Source: Croceibacterium aestuarii | Lineage (GTDB): Bacteria > Pseudomonadota > Alphaproteobacteria > Sphingomonadales > Sphingomonadaceae | Direction of reading: 5' to 3' | Length of the DNA: 64,000 bases | Assembly: GCF_030657335.1 (NCBI RefSeq) | Contig: NZ_CP131039.1 | Span: 620,001-684,000 of the forward strand | Part shown: piece by piece, positions 8,788 through 18,161 of the stretch | Numbering within the stretch: position 1 is the stretch's first letter | How the letters are laid out: each line of letters starts with the position of its first letter | Made by a program: the position numbers and the translations under genes | Notes under the pieces: generated by a model | The model's database searches: none | What the model was told of the DNA's origin: nothing | The model's input: only the letters and a program-made list of their open reading frames with translations

Positions 8788-9402
8788 TCAGACCATGGCG
8801 ACGGAGCCGGGCAACTGCGCGACCCGCTCCAGCCATGCGCAAACGTAGGGACGGTCGCGCAGGCGAAAGCCGCCGGCTTCGGCGACATGGGTGTAGGCAT
8901 AGAGCGAAACGTCGGCCAGGGTGGCGCTGTCGCCGACGAACCAGTCGCGTTCCGCGAGGTGCCGGTCCATCAGCGCCAGCGCATCCTCGCCGGCGATCCG
9001 CTTGGCCGGAATCTGCGCCTTCTGCTGCTCGGTGAGGTGCGCCTCGCCGACGAAAGCGAGCCAGAAGCGCAGCGTCGCGATGTTGGGCTCATGATTGTAC
9101 TGCTCGAAGAACATCCAGCGCAGCATGTCGGCCCGCTGCCACCGGTCCTCTGGAAGCAGCGCGCTGCCTTCGGCGAGATACCAACAGGCGGCGTTGCTCT
9201 CGGGCAGGAAGCGCTCGCCTACCTGAAGCACCGGAATCCGGCCGTTGGAATTGACTTCGGACAGGAATTCCGCCGTTCGCGTCTCGCCCTTCATGATGTC
9301 GTATTCGCGCCGTTCGAGCGGCATGCCGAGCAGCGCCGCGGTGAGGCGGATCTTGTAACAGTTGCCGCTGCGCGGATCCTCGTGAAGGACGAGGTGCTCC
9401 AT
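8788..9402 (-). CDS. Glutathione S-transferase family protein
   Basis: A 204-residue protein with an N-terminal thioredoxin-like domain (LVLHEDPRSGNCYKIRLTAA, then NGRIPVLQVGERFLPESNA with the cis-proline and the SNA glutathione-binding turn) and an all-helical C-terminal domain (WFVGDSATLADVSLYAYTH). Last gene of a four-gene redox operon; its ATG overlaps the LLM oxidoreductase stop as TGATG. It could conjugate or isomerise a reactive intermediate made by its neighbours. No class-specific substrate can be given. Confidence 0.9.
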   Translation of the reverse strand: MEHLVLHEDPRSGNCYKIRLTAALLGMPLERREYDIMKGETRTAEFLSEVNSNGRIPVLQVGERFLPESNAACWYLAEGSALLPEDRWQRADMLRWMFFEQYNHEPNIATLRFWLAFVGEAHLTEQQKAQIPAKRIAGEDALALMDRHLAERDWFVGDSATLADVSLYAYTHVAEAGGFRLRDRPYVCAWLERVAQLPGSVAMV

Positions 9403-10415
9403 CAGCAAAATTCCGGCATGACTTCGCGCGCAAACAGTTCGGCGCTTTGGGTGATTTCCTGCTCGCAAAGATCGCCGAAGCCGATCTCGAGCGCCATGTA
9501 GTCGATTCCCGCATCGCTGCGCGAACGGGCCACCCAGTCGCGCACGGAAGCGGGAGAGCCGCCGAAGGCCATCCCGCCCTCCATCGCCGCGGCGAAGGTC
9601 GGGGCAAGGGGAAATTCGGGCATGTCGAGCCGCCGCGGCAGCCAGTTGAACGAGTCCGCAAAGCGCTGCCAGGCCCGCTCGCCGAGCGCAATGGCCTCGG
9701 CGTCGGTCGGGGCCACGACAAGCTGGCGCGCAAGCCCGGTGAACGGCACCGCGTCGCCGGTCTTGCCGAGCCTGGCGAGTTCCTCGCGGTAATCGTCGAA
9801 CACGGGCCGCGCTCGGGCATCGGGGATGAGACACAGAAGGTTGACGTCGTTCGCCGCCGCCCAGGCGTTGCGGTGACTCGAGGCGGTGCCGTACCACAAC
9901 GGCGGGTGCGGTTGCTGGACGGTTCGCACGCGCAGGTCGACGTCGGGCAGGGTGTAATAGGTTCCCTTGTGCGCCGTTACGGTGCCCTTCAGGCCGCCGA
10001 TCACGATGTCCATCGCTTCCTCGAACATCGGCGCAAGATCGTCGACGGCGAGGCCGTAGCGGGTGTGTTCGGCCGGCTGGCCGCCGCGTCCGATCCCGAC
10101 CTGCATGCGCCCGCCCGAAAGCTGATCGAGCATGCCGATTTCCTCGAGCAGGCGGACCGGGTGGTGCAGCGGGAGGAGATAGACCAGCGAACCCAGCTTC
10201 ATGGTGGTGGTGCGCTGCGCCACCGCGGCGAGGAAAACCGAGGGCGACGGCGCCATGCCCAACTCGGTCGCATGGTGCTCGGTCAGGTGGTAGCAGTAGA
10301 AGCCGAGCCTTTCGTAGAGCTCGACCAGACGCAGCCGCTGGGCGTACTGCTCGCCGGTCGGCATGCCGTTGGCGTCGATGTGATCGAAGATCCCGAAACG
10401 CATCTCCCGGCTCAT
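9402..10415 (-). CDS. LLM class flavin-dependent oxidoreductase
   Basis: A 337-residue member of the bacterial luciferase-like monooxygenase superfamily, using FMNH2 or F420. Recognisable parts are the N-terminal strand MRFGIFDHIDA, TEHHATELGMAPSPSVFLAAVAQRT, the GRMQVGIGRG segment and a C-terminal region with GSPASVRDWVARSRSDAGID. The ATG has GGAGG six bases upstream and overlaps the preceding gene's stop (ATGA). Enzymes of this type often oxidise alkanes, terpenes or xenobiotics; the actual substrate is unknown. Confidence 0.9.
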   Translation of the reverse strand: MSREMRFGIFDHIDANGMPTGEQYAQRLRLVELYERLGFYCYHLTEHHATELGMAPSPSVFLAAVAQRTTTMKLGSLVYLLPLHHPVRLLEEIGMLDQLSGGRMQVGIGRGGQPAEHTRYGLAVDDLAPMFEEAMDIVIGGLKGTVTAHKGTYYTLPDVDLRVRTVQQPHPPLWYGTASSHRNAWAAANDVNLLCLIPDARARPVFDDYREELARLGKTGDAVPFTGLARQLVVAPTDAEAIALGERAWQRFADSFNWLPRRLDMPEFPLAPTFAAAMEGGMAFGGSPASVRDWVARSRSDAGIDYMALEIGFGDLCEQEITQSAELFAREVMPEFC

Positions 10416-11377
10416 TTCCCCTCCTTCCCAAAAGGCGACCGCATGTGATAGGGCACGTCGATGAAGACGGCTTCGACCGCGGCAATCTCGCCGTCGACGA
10501 TCTTGAACGCCTCCATCAGGTAATAACTGTGCGGGAAGGTGTAGAAGCTGTGCACCGGCGTCTTCCCGTCGGTCCAGGTGAAGTTTACCAGCTTGCCCTT
10601 GTGATCGATGAAGCCGCCGGTCACGACGATCCCCTTCTGCTCGTCGACGAGCGGAAAACGGCGCTCGCGCAGACGGTCGTCGTAGCGGTACTGGCCGAGC
10701 TCGAACTGTTTCTGGCAACCGTACTTGGCAATGGGATAATTGGGAAACGCAGCCTCGTTGCGGGTCGTCTGCAGGCCGTTCTCGATGCGGTCGCAATCGG
10801 GAGAGAACTTGGTCAGGATGGTGCCGTCGTTCTGCTCAATGGTGTTGAAATAGCCGTCTGCCAGCGCGATCATCCGCTCGCGCGATGTGCGCTTCGATGC
10901 GGGAACGTCGTCGAGCATGATCTTGCGCGGCGTGACATAGGTGTCGATCGAGGGGAACGGACTGTTCTCCACCTTGCGGGTGACGATCTGTTCGGCCTGG
11001 GCGATCTTTCCGTGTTCGATCTTCAACCGGAGCGCCATGATCGCCGGGACGCCATGCTCCTCGATGACCCCGAACCACGAGACTTCGCCGGATTTCGGGT
11101 CGGCGAACTTGAGATCGTAGCCGCGACGACCGTCGACGGTGTCCCAAGTGCCGTCGCCCACTTCGAGCTGGACGTTGTTGTCGGTGAAGATCACGTGGTC
11201 GGCCCAGGGAAGCCGCGCCGGGTCCTGTTTCACCAGGGCGTCGAGATAGGCATCGGCATGCCGATAGAGGCAGGCCCGGTCGCAAGCCACTGTCGGGCTG
11301 GAATTCATCGCCGGGTCGTGCGCCACCGCCGGGACGGTCGCCCCCGCCAGCAGGAGCGCCGCAATCACTTTCCGCAT
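10412..11377 (-). CDS. Secreted protein of unknown function, probably NTF2-like
   Basis: A 321-residue protein with a clear signal peptide (MRKVIAALLLAGATVPAVA, cut before HDP). The mature part seems to hold two related alpha+beta modules, each with a helix of the type ADAYLDALVKQD or ADGYFNTIEQND followed by strands including VEDGKIAQAE-like sequence, which is the layout of tandem SnoaL/NTF2-like folds. That reading is mine and needs structure prediction. It lies between two oxidoreductase genes and is coupled to the LLM gene, so a periplasmic binding or isomerase role in the same pathway is possible. Confidence 0.7.
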   Translation of the reverse strand: MRKVIAALLLAGATVPAVAHDPAMNSSPTVACDRACLYRHADAYLDALVKQDPARLPWADHVIFTDNNVQLEVGDGTWDTVDGRRGYDLKFADPKSGEVSWFGVIEEHGVPAIMALRLKIEHGKIAQAEQIVTRKVENSPFPSIDTYVTPRKIMLDDVPASKRTSRERMIALADGYFNTIEQNDGTILTKFSPDCDRIENGLQTTRNEAAFPNYPIAKYGCQKQFELGQYRYDDRLRERRFPLVDEQKGIVVTGGFIDHKGKLVNFTWTDGKTPVHSFYTFPHSYYLMEAFKIVDGEIAAVEAVFIDVPYHMRSPFGKEGK

Positions 11378-11381
11378 CGAA

Positions 11382-12392
11382 CTATCCCTCTCCCGCGACT
11401 TCGAGCACGATCTTGCCGATGTGCTCGCCCGCTTCCATCCTCTCGTGTGCCGACCCAGCTTCGCGCAGCGCAAAGGTCCTGTCCATCGCCGGGCGCAGAT
11501 CGCCTTCGGCGACCGCGGGCCAGACGTTTTCACGAATATCCTGCGCCAGCAGCGCCTTGAAGTCGGCGCTACGCGGACGCAGCGTCGAACCGGTCATCGT
11601 CTGGCGCATGACCATCATCTTGCCGACATTGATCGTCGCCTCGCGCCCGCCTAGGGTGGCGATCGTCACCAGCCGTCCGTCTCGGGCGATGCAGTCGAGA
11701 TTGCGCTGCGTGTAGCTGCCGGCGACCATGTCGAGCGTCAGCTCGACCCCCTTGCCGTCGGTCAGGTCGCGCACGACTTCGACGAAATCCTGCGTCTTGT
11801 AGTTGATTGCTTGGGCCGCGCCGATTTCGCGCGCCGCCTCGCACTTTGCGTCGGTGCCGCAGGTCACGACGACCGTCAGCCCGAACAGCTTGCCGAGTTT
11901 GACCGCCATCGTGCCGATCCCGCTGGTGCCGCCGTGGACCAGCATTGTCTCGCCGTCGCGCGCCATGCCGCGCTGGAACACGTTGTGCCATACGGTGAAA
12001 AGCGTTTCCGGCAGGGCCGCCGCCTCGGCCATGGCCAGTCCACGGGGGACCGGCAGGCAGTGCCGCCAATCGACAGCGCAATATTCGGCATAGGCGCCGC
12101 CGTTGGTCAGCGCGCAGACGCTGGTTCCGAGCAGATCCTGCGGCGCTCCCGCACCCACAGCGACGACCTCGCCCGACATTTCCAGGCCAGGCAGCGGCGA
12201 TGCGCCTGGCGGCGGCGGATAGGCCCCGGCGCGTTGCAGCGCATCGGGTCGATTGACCCCGGCAAAGGCTACCCTGACGAGGATTTCTCCCTCCCCTGGG
12301 TCCGGAACGGCGCAGTCCCGCGCGGCAAGCACCTCGGGGCCGCCCGGCGCGCTGATCGCGATCGCCGTCATTCGCTCGGGAATTCCTGCCAC
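11382..12392 (-). CDS. NAD(P)H-quinone oxidoreductase, PIG3/zeta-crystallin type
   Basis: A zinc-free member of the medium-chain dehydrogenase superfamily, 336 residues. It has the GroES-like N-terminal domain (VRVAFAGVNRPDALQRAGAYPPPPGAS) and a Rossmann domain with the nucleotide loop HGGTSGIGTMAVKLGK. Such enzymes make one- or two-electron reductions of quinones. First gene of the operon with the secreted protein, LLM oxidoreductase and GST. A GTG start is given; the ATG at 12371 (MTAIAI) fits many family members equally well. Confidence 0.9.
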   Translation of the reverse strand: MAGIPERMTAIAISAPGGPEVLAARDCAVPDPGEGEILVRVAFAGVNRPDALQRAGAYPPPPGASPLPGLEMSGEVVAVGAGAPQDLLGTSVCALTNGGAYAEYCAVDWRHCLPVPRGLAMAEAAALPETLFTVWHNVFQRGMARDGETMLVHGGTSGIGTMAVKLGKLFGLTVVVTCGTDAKCEAAREIGAAQAINYKTQDFVEVVRDLTDGKGVELTLDMVAGSYTQRNLDCIARDGRLVTIATLGGREATINVGKMMVMRQTMTGSTLRPRSADFKALLAQDIRENVWPAVAEGDLRPAMDRTFALREAGSAHERMEAGEHIGKIVLEVAGEG

Positions 12393-12502
12393 GATCTTAC
12401 GCCCCCGCTCGTTTCTAACCCTGTCGCATCAAAGCCACATCCACACTGCTAACAACCGCCCCCATTGACAGCAAGCACCGCACATTGCGATGCTGCAGTG
12501 CA

Positions 12503-12709
12503 ATGGACGATGACGATCTCCCACGCGCCCGCGGAGATGCCGCCAGCCTGCTGGCGAAAGAGAGCCTCGACACATATTCCCAGTTCGAGTTGACAGCGCG
12601 CATCGAGCTGCTCGAAGCCGAGATCGCTCGGGTCAAGGCCCATGCCAAACGTGCCTCGAACGATCGCGCTGCCGCAGAGGCCCTGTTCAGCCCGCGAGAG
12701 ACCGACTGA
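12503..12709 (+). CDS. DUF1192 family small protein
   Basis: A 68-residue acidic-to-basic protein matching the short DUF1192 family of alphaproteobacteria. The start MDDDDLPRARG and the signature SQFELTARIELLEAEIARVKAH (a short amphipathic helix) are typical. It is transcribed divergently from the quinone oxidoreductase, an arrangement common in sphingomonads. Function unknown. Confidence 0.82.
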   Translation: MDDDDLPRARGDAASLLAKESLDTYSQFELTARIELLEAEIARVKAHAKRASNDRAAAEALFSPRETD

Positions 12710-12713
12710 TGGC

Positions 12714-12740
12714 CCCCCGCCCCTCGCAAAACGGCGGGGG
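12714..12740 (+). terminator. Possible hairpin terminator after DUF1192
   Basis: An eight-pair stem, CCCCCGCC / GGCGGGGG, with an 11-base loop follows the DUF1192 stop. There is no T-tract, so it may be a pause or an mRNA end structure only. Confidence 0.35.
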
Positions 12741-12849
12741 CACCCCATATGGTTGCTGTTCGAAACGCATGTTCGGACGCCGTTCAGGCCCGTCTTGCGA
12801 TTTTCTTCATTCTTCGGATCGTATCTTCAGCCCAACGAACGGATAAGAC

Positions 12850-15228
12850 ATGCCAAGTTTCGCCCAGAGCCTCGAAAAGACCCTTCACGGTGCGCTGCAG
12901 AACGCCACCGACCGGGCTCACGAGTACGCGACGCTCGAACACCTCCTGCTGGCGCTGGTCGACGACCCCGACGCTGCGGAGGTCATGACCGCCTGCGGTG
13001 TCGAGCTCGACGAGCTGGGCCATGTGGTGCGGCAGTACCTCGATCAGGAATACCAGTCGCTCAAGACCGAGGACGAAAGCGATCCGCAGCCGACCGCCGG
13101 GTTCCAGCGGGTCATCCAGCGGGCGATCTTGCACGTCCAGTCCTCGGGCAAGGACACCGTCACCGGCGCCAACGTTCTGGTCGCACTGTTTTCCGAACGC
13201 GACAGCTACGCGGTTTACTTCCTGCAGCAGCAGGACATGAGCCGCCTCGATGCGGTGAGCTTCATCAGCCACGGCATCGGCAAAGGCGGCAAGCAGATCG
13301 AGAGCCGTCCGCCTCAGGGCGGCGTGGAACCGGGCGAAAAGACCGAGGAAAAAGCGGAGAAGGGCAAGAAGGATTCCGCCCTCGATCAGTTCACCGTCAA
13401 CCTCAATCAGAAGGCGCTCGACGGCAAAGTCGACCCGCTTATCGGGCGCGGCCCGGAAGTCGACCGCACGATCCAGATCCTATGCCGTCGCTCGAAGAAC
13501 AACCCGCTCTACGTGGGCGAGCCGGGCGTGGGCAAGACAGCCATCGCCGAAGGCCTGGCGCGCAAGATCGTCGAGGGCGATGTGCCCGAAGTCTTGCAGG
13601 ATGCGATCATCTACTCGCTCGACATGGGCGCGCTGCTGGCCGGCACGCGCTATCGCGGTGACTTCGAGGAACGCCTTAAACAGGTCGTCTCCGAACTGGA
13701 AAAGATGCCGGAAGCCATTCTTTTCATTGATGAAATTCACACGGTGATCGGCGCGGGCGCGACCAGCGGCGGGGCGATGGATGCGTCCAACCTGCTCAAG
13801 CCGGCGCTTTCCTCGGGCGCGATCCGCTGCATCGGTTCGACCACCTACAAGGAATTCCGCAACCACTTCGAGAAGGATCGCGCGCTGCTGCGCCGGTTCC
13901 AGAAAATCGACGTCAACGAGCCTACGGTCGAGGATACCATAAAGATACTCAAGGGGCTCAGAAGCGCGTTCGAGGAGCACCACAAGGTGACCTACACGCC
14001 CGACGCGATCAAGACGGCGGTGGAGCTGTCGAGCCGCTACATCAACGACCGCAAGCTGCCCGACAAGGCGATCGACGTGATCGACGAGGTCGGCGCGATG
14101 CAGATGCTGGTGCCGCCGAGCAAGCGGCGCAAGAAGATCACGGCCAAGGAAATCGAGGCGGTCGTGGCGACGATGGCGCGCATTCCGCCGAAGTCGGTTA
14201 GCAAGGACGACAAGGCCGCGCTCGAGAACCTCGAGAAGGACCTCAAGCGCGTGGTGTTCGGGCAGGACGACGCGATCAAGCGGCTGTCGACCGCGATGAA
14301 GCTCAGCCGCGCCGGCTTGCGCGAGCCGGACAAGCCGATCGGCAGCTTTCTGTTCACCGGCCCCACCGGCGTCGGCAAGACCGAGGTCGCGCGCCAGCTT
14401 GCCTCGATCATGGGCATCCCGCTGCAGCGCTTCGACATGTCCGAATACATGGAGCGCCACTCGGTCAGCCGGCTGATCGGCGCGCCTCCGGGCTACGTCG
14501 GCTACGACCAGGGCGGCCTGCTGACCGACGCGGTCGACCAGCAGCCGCATTCGGTGCTGCTACTCGACGAAATCGAGAAGGCCCATCCGGACCTGTTCAA
14601 CATCCTGCTGCAGGTGATGGATAACGGCCGCTTGACCGATCACCACGGCAAGACGGTCGACTTCCGCAACGTCGTGCTGATCATGACGACCAACGCCGGT
14701 GCGGCCGATTCACAGCGCCAGGGCATCGGCTTCGGTGCGGGCAGCAAGGAGGAAGCGAGCGAGGAGGCGGTGAAGAAGATGTTCACCCCGGAATTCCGCA
14801 ACCGCCTCGATGCCATCGTGCCATTCGGCTATCTCGGGACCGAGACCGTCAGCCGCGTGGTCGACAAGTTCATCCTCCAGCTCGAACTGCAACTGGCGGA
14901 CCAGAACGTGCACATCCAGTTCGACAACGATGCGCGCAGCTGGCTGGCCAAACGCGGTTACGACAAGCTGTATGGCGCGAGGCCGATGGCCCGTCTGCTG
15001 CAGGACGAAATCAAGCAGCCGCTCGCGGAGGAACTGCTGTTCGGCAAACTTGCGTCCGGCGGCGAAGTCCACGTCAGCATCAAGGACGGCAAGCCGTCCT
15101 TCGAGCTGACGCCGGCCCCGCCGAAGTCGCGGCCGAAACGCAAGCCGAAGAAGGCGGCGGCAGCGAAAAAGGCGGCGCCGAAATCGGCCGCCCAGGCCGA
15201 GGACGGCAAGGACGACGCCAAGGACTGA
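12850..15228 (+). CDS. clpA: ATP-dependent Clp protease ATP-binding subunit ClpA
   Basis: AAA+ unfoldase that feeds substrates to ClpP. The 792-residue product has the N-domain (1-145), a first AAA module with Walker A GEPGVGKT at 223-230 and Walker B ILFIDEIHT, and a second module with GPTGVGKTEVARQ and VLLLDEIEKAHPD. The ClpP-docking loop appears to be the IGF of RQGIGFGAG. The last about 35 residues are a lysine, alanine and proline-rich tail ending in acidic residues, which E. coli ClpA lacks. The adaptor gene clpS, often upstream, is not present here. Confidence 0.95.
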   Translation: MPSFAQSLEKTLHGALQNATDRAHEYATLEHLLLALVDDPDAAEVMTACGVELDELGHVVRQYLDQEYQSLKTEDESDPQPTAGFQRVIQRAILHVQSSGKDTVTGANVLVALFSERDSYAVYFLQQQDMSRLDAVSFISHGIGKGGKQIESRPPQGGVEPGEKTEEKAEKGKKDSALDQFTVNLNQKALDGKVDPLIGRGPEVDRTIQILCRRSKNNPLYVGEPGVGKTAIAEGLARKIVEGDVPEVLQDAIIYSLDMGALLAGTRYRGDFEERLKQVVSELEKMPEAILFIDEIHTVIGAGATSGGAMDASNLLKPALSSGAIRCIGSTTYKEFRNHFEKDRALLRRFQKIDVNEPTVEDTIKILKGLRSAFEEHHKVTYTPDAIKTAVELSSRYINDRKLPDKAIDVIDEVGAMQMLVPPSKRRKKITAKEIEAVVATMARIPPKSVSKDDKAALENLEKDLKRVVFGQDDAIKRLSTAMKLSRAGLREPDKPIGSFLFTGPTGVGKTEVARQLASIMGIPLQRFDMSEYMERHSVSRLIGAPPGYVGYDQGGLLTDAVDQQPHSVLLLDEIEKAHPDLFNILLQVMDNGRLTDHHGKTVDFRNVVLIMTTNAGAADSQRQGIGFGAGSKEEASEEAVKKMFTPEFRNRLDAIVPFGYLGTETVSRVVDKFILQLELQLADQNVHIQFDNDARSWLAKRGYDKLYGARPMARLLQDEIKQPLAEELLFGKLASGGEVHVSIKDGKPSFELTPAPPKSRPKRKPKKAAAAKKAAPKSAAQAEDGKDDAKD

Positions 15229-15236
15229 GCGCAGGG

Positions 15237-16982
15237 ATGCCTGACGCGAAGACCCTGCGCGCCGCTCTGGCAGGCAGCGCGATGCTTTGTGCCGCGCTAC
15301 CTGCGACGGCGCGCGACATCTCTCACGACGACCTTTCGCCGCACACGGCGGAAAGCGGCGCCCCGCTCACCGCTATCGAGCAGGCGATGGCGCTGCCGCA
15401 TCTCGCGCTGGCGCTCGACGTCTATCCGGAAACGAAGACGATCAAGGGGCTCGCCGAATACACCGTCCAGGCGGCCGCGCCACTTTCGGCGGTCGAATTC
15501 GACCTCGATCCGCGCTTTGCCATTGCCGACATTACGGTCGACGGCAACTCGCTCGGCGCCGGCGCGTGGACCAACGATAAGGGCCTGTTGCACATCGATC
15601 TGCCGGGCGAGCTTGCCGCGGGTTCCTCCGCGCAGATCGGCATCGCCTATTCGGGCGCACCGCGGGTCGCGCCGGGCGCGCCGTGGAACGGCGGTTTCGT
15701 CTGGTCGGAGACCCCCGATGGCAAGCCATGGATCGCCACCGCAGTGCAAAGCGAGGGCTGCGACCTGTTCTGGCCCTGCATCGACCACCCTTCGCGGCGG
15801 GTCGACATGCTCGACCTGTCGGTTTCGGTGCCCGAGGGCCTTGTCGACGCCTCGAACGGGCGGCTGATCGGCTCCGAGACGGTCGGCGGGCGCACCACCT
15901 GGCGCTGGCAGGCGCGTCAGCCCAACAACTACGGCGTCTCGCTGCAGATCGGCCCCTACGAGCTGGCTCAGGCGGACTACGCCAGTCGCTTCGACAACAC
16001 GATCCCGATACGCTTCTGGTATCTTCCAGGCCACAAGGAGGGCGCGGATCGGCTCGTCGGCGAGATGAAAGACTATCTCGACTTCTTCGAAAGCACGATC
16101 GGCCCCTACCCCTGGGGCGACGAGAAGGTCGGCCTTGCCGAAACTCCGCACCTCGGGATGGAGCACCAGACGATCAATGCCTACGGCGAGAACTACAAGC
16201 TCGCGCCCGAGGGCTTCGACTGGCTCATGGCTCATGAATTCGCCCACGAATGGTTCGCCAACCAACTGAGCAACGCGGGCACGGCCGACATGTGGCTGCA
16301 GGAGGGGCTGGGCACCTACATGCAGCCGCTGTTCCTGCAATGGAAACAGGGCGACGCGGCTTATGTCGCGAAAATGTGGGAGCAACGCCAGGACATCAAG
16401 TCCCGAGTCCCGCTGGCCCCGCGCGAATTCGTCCCGAGCGCCTATTACGACGATGCCGAGGCGGGGTGGGGAGGCGACATCTACACCAAAGGCTCATGGG
16501 TCATGCACACCCTGCGCTATCTCCTCGGCGACAAGGCGTTCTTCGCCGCGGTGACCAACCTGGTCTACGACCGCGACGATCCCAGACCGGGCAATTTCGA
16601 CATCGTGGTCGCCAGCACCGACGATTTCGAGCGCATCGTGGAGGAGAAATCGGGCCGAGACCTCGGCTGGTTCTTCGACGCCTACTTCCGCACGGCGCCG
16701 CTGCCGCGGCTCACCTCGACCCGCGACGGGAAGACATTATCGCTGGCCTGGGTCACGCCCGCTGCCCAACCTTTCGCCATGCCGGTCGAGGTCAAGGTCG
16801 ACGGCAAGCTCGTCACCGTTCCGATGGCCGAGGGACGCGGCACGCTCAAGCTGCCCGCGCCGCAAGCCCATGTCGTGCTCGATCCCGGGGCAAAGATCCT
16901 TCGCGACGACCCGGCGATAACCGCATGGCAGGCGCAAGAGGAAAAGGCCCGGGCCGCGAAGGCGAAGGATTCGCAAGGCTGA
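15237..16982 (+). CDS. M1 family metallopeptidase, secreted
   Basis: A 581-residue zinc aminopeptidase of the M1/LTA4-hydrolase type. A signal peptide covers about the first 22 residues (ending ATARD). The zinc site is HEFAHEWFANQ with the third ligand E in MWLQEGLGTYM, and the exopeptidase motif reads GMEHQTIN instead of the usual GAMEN. It begins 9 bp after clpA and probably shares its transcript. It likely trims peptides in the periplasm. The C-terminal lysine-rich end (KARAAKAKDSQG) is unremarkable. Confidence 0.92.
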   Translation: MPDAKTLRAALAGSAMLCAALPATARDISHDDLSPHTAESGAPLTAIEQAMALPHLALALDVYPETKTIKGLAEYTVQAAAPLSAVEFDLDPRFAIADITVDGNSLGAGAWTNDKGLLHIDLPGELAAGSSAQIGIAYSGAPRVAPGAPWNGGFVWSETPDGKPWIATAVQSEGCDLFWPCIDHPSRRVDMLDLSVSVPEGLVDASNGRLIGSETVGGRTTWRWQARQPNNYGVSLQIGPYELAQADYASRFDNTIPIRFWYLPGHKEGADRLVGEMKDYLDFFESTIGPYPWGDEKVGLAETPHLGMEHQTINAYGENYKLAPEGFDWLMAHEFAHEWFANQLSNAGTADMWLQEGLGTYMQPLFLQWKQGDAAYVAKMWEQRQDIKSRVPLAPREFVPSAYYDDAEAGWGGDIYTKGSWVMHTLRYLLGDKAFFAAVTNLVYDRDDPRPGNFDIVVASTDDFERIVEEKSGRDLGWFFDAYFRTAPLPRLTSTRDGKTLSLAWVTPAAQPFAMPVEVKVDGKLVTVPMAEGRGTLKLPAPQAHVVLDPGAKILRDDPAITAWQAQEEKARAAKAKDSQG

Positions 16983-17019
16983 CGCGGAACGAAGGCGGGC
17001 TATTCGCCTTGTCCAGTCA

Positions 17020-18024
17020 ATGGCTGCACCGTTTTCCTGGATCCGCCCCGAGCCGCACGGGATCTACATCGCCCCGGCCGATTGCTGGATCGACCCGAGC
17101 CGGGCGGTCGACAAGGCCCTGGTCACCCACGGCCATGCCGATCACGCCCGCGGCGGCCACGGAGAGACGGTGGCAACCCCCGCCACGCTGGCGATCATGG
17201 AACTGCGCTACCAAACGCGTGAGGGCGCGGTGCCGGTGAGCTATGGCGAGACCCTGCGGCTGCCCGGCGAGGTGGACGCGACCTTCATCCCCGCCGGCCA
17301 CGTTCTCGGCTCGGCCCAGGTTCTGCTCGAGCACGCCGGGGAACGGGTGGTGGTCACGGGCGACTACAAGCGGCGCCCCGACCCCACCTGCCCGCCGTTC
17401 GAAGTAACCCGGTGCGACGTGTTCATCACCGAGGCGACCTTCGGGCTGCCGGTGTTCTGCCACCCGCCCGTGGGCGAGGAAATCGCCAAGCTGCTCGGCG
17501 CGCTGGCCGACCATCCCGATCGCTGCGTGCTGGTCGGCGCTTACGCGCTCGGCAAGGCGCAGCGGCTGATCGCCGAGCTGCGCGCCGCGGGGCACCGCGA
17601 TCCGATATACCTGCACGGCGCGATGGAGCGGATGTGCCGACTTTACGAGGAGTTCGGCGTCGACCTGGGCGATCTGCGGCTGGTGTCCGACCACAGCAAG
17701 GATGACATGCGCGGCGCCATCGTCGTCTGCCCGCCCTCGGCGCTCAACGACCGCTGGAGCCGCCGCCTGCCCGATCCGCTGACGGCCATGGCCTCCGGCT
17801 GGATGCGGGTGCGGCAGCGCGCCCGCCAGCGCAACGTCGAACTGCCGCTGATCATTTCCGACCATGCCGACTGGGACGAGCTGACGCAGACGATCGCCGA
17901 GGTCGACCCGGCCGAGACCTGGATCACTCACGGCCGCGAGGAAGCGCTGTTGCGCTGGTGCCAGCTGGGCCAGCGCCGCGCCCGGGCGCTGGCGCTGGTC
18001 GGGTACGAAGATGAGGACGATTGA
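17020..18024 (+). CDS. Ligase-associated DNA exonuclease (metallo-beta-lactamase/beta-CASP fold)
   Basis: A 334-residue protein of the family that accompanies the bacterial ATP-dependent DNA ligase below. The metal motif VTHGHADHARGGH is near residue 35, followed by PAGHVLGSAQV and VVTGDYKRRPDPTC, which are standard for the family. It is thought to process DNA ends. Partner genes in this repair cluster usually include a Lhr-type helicase and a phosphoesterase; neither is nearby in this window. Confidence 0.9.
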   Translation: MAAPFSWIRPEPHGIYIAPADCWIDPSRAVDKALVTHGHADHARGGHGETVATPATLAIMELRYQTREGAVPVSYGETLRLPGEVDATFIPAGHVLGSAQVLLEHAGERVVVTGDYKRRPDPTCPPFEVTRCDVFITEATFGLPVFCHPPVGEEIAKLLGALADHPDRCVLVGAYALGKAQRLIAELRAAGHRDPIYLHGAMERMCRLYEEFGVDLGDLRLVSDHSKDDMRGAIVVCPPSALNDRWSRRLPDPLTAMASGWMRVRQRARQRNVELPLIISDHADWDELTQTIAEVDPAETWITHGREEALLRWCQLGQRRARALALVGYEDEDD

Positions 18025-18036
18025 GCGCGACCCGGT

Positions 18037-18161
18037 CCTCCCCGCCTGCGGGGAGGTGGCAGCGCGAAGCGCTGACGGAGGGAGCTATCCCCACAGCGCG
18101 GAGGGTGCGGCGAGCCCCCTCCACCGCACTTCGTGCGGTACCCCTCCCCGTCCCGGGGAGG
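18037..18161. repeat. Hairpin-rich intergenic repeat element (REP-like)
   Basis: Four strong hairpins lie in about 125 bp: 18037-18056 (CCTCCCCGC/GCGGGGAGG), 18061-18073 (AGCGC gaa GCGCT), 18124-18138 (CCGCAC ttc GTGCGG) and 18043-type arm at 18143-18161 (CCTCCCCG/CGGGGAGG). The two ends mirror each other, and this style of element is scattered between genes in many sphingomonad genomes. Its last arm includes the GGGGAGG that serves as ribosome site of the ligase gene. Only one copy is seen in the window. Confidence 0.78.

Noticed and set aside
9402-10415. LLM oxidoreductase as a bacterial luciferase
   Set aside because: No LuxB-like partner or aldehyde-synthesis genes nearby; superfamily membership alone does not mean light emission.
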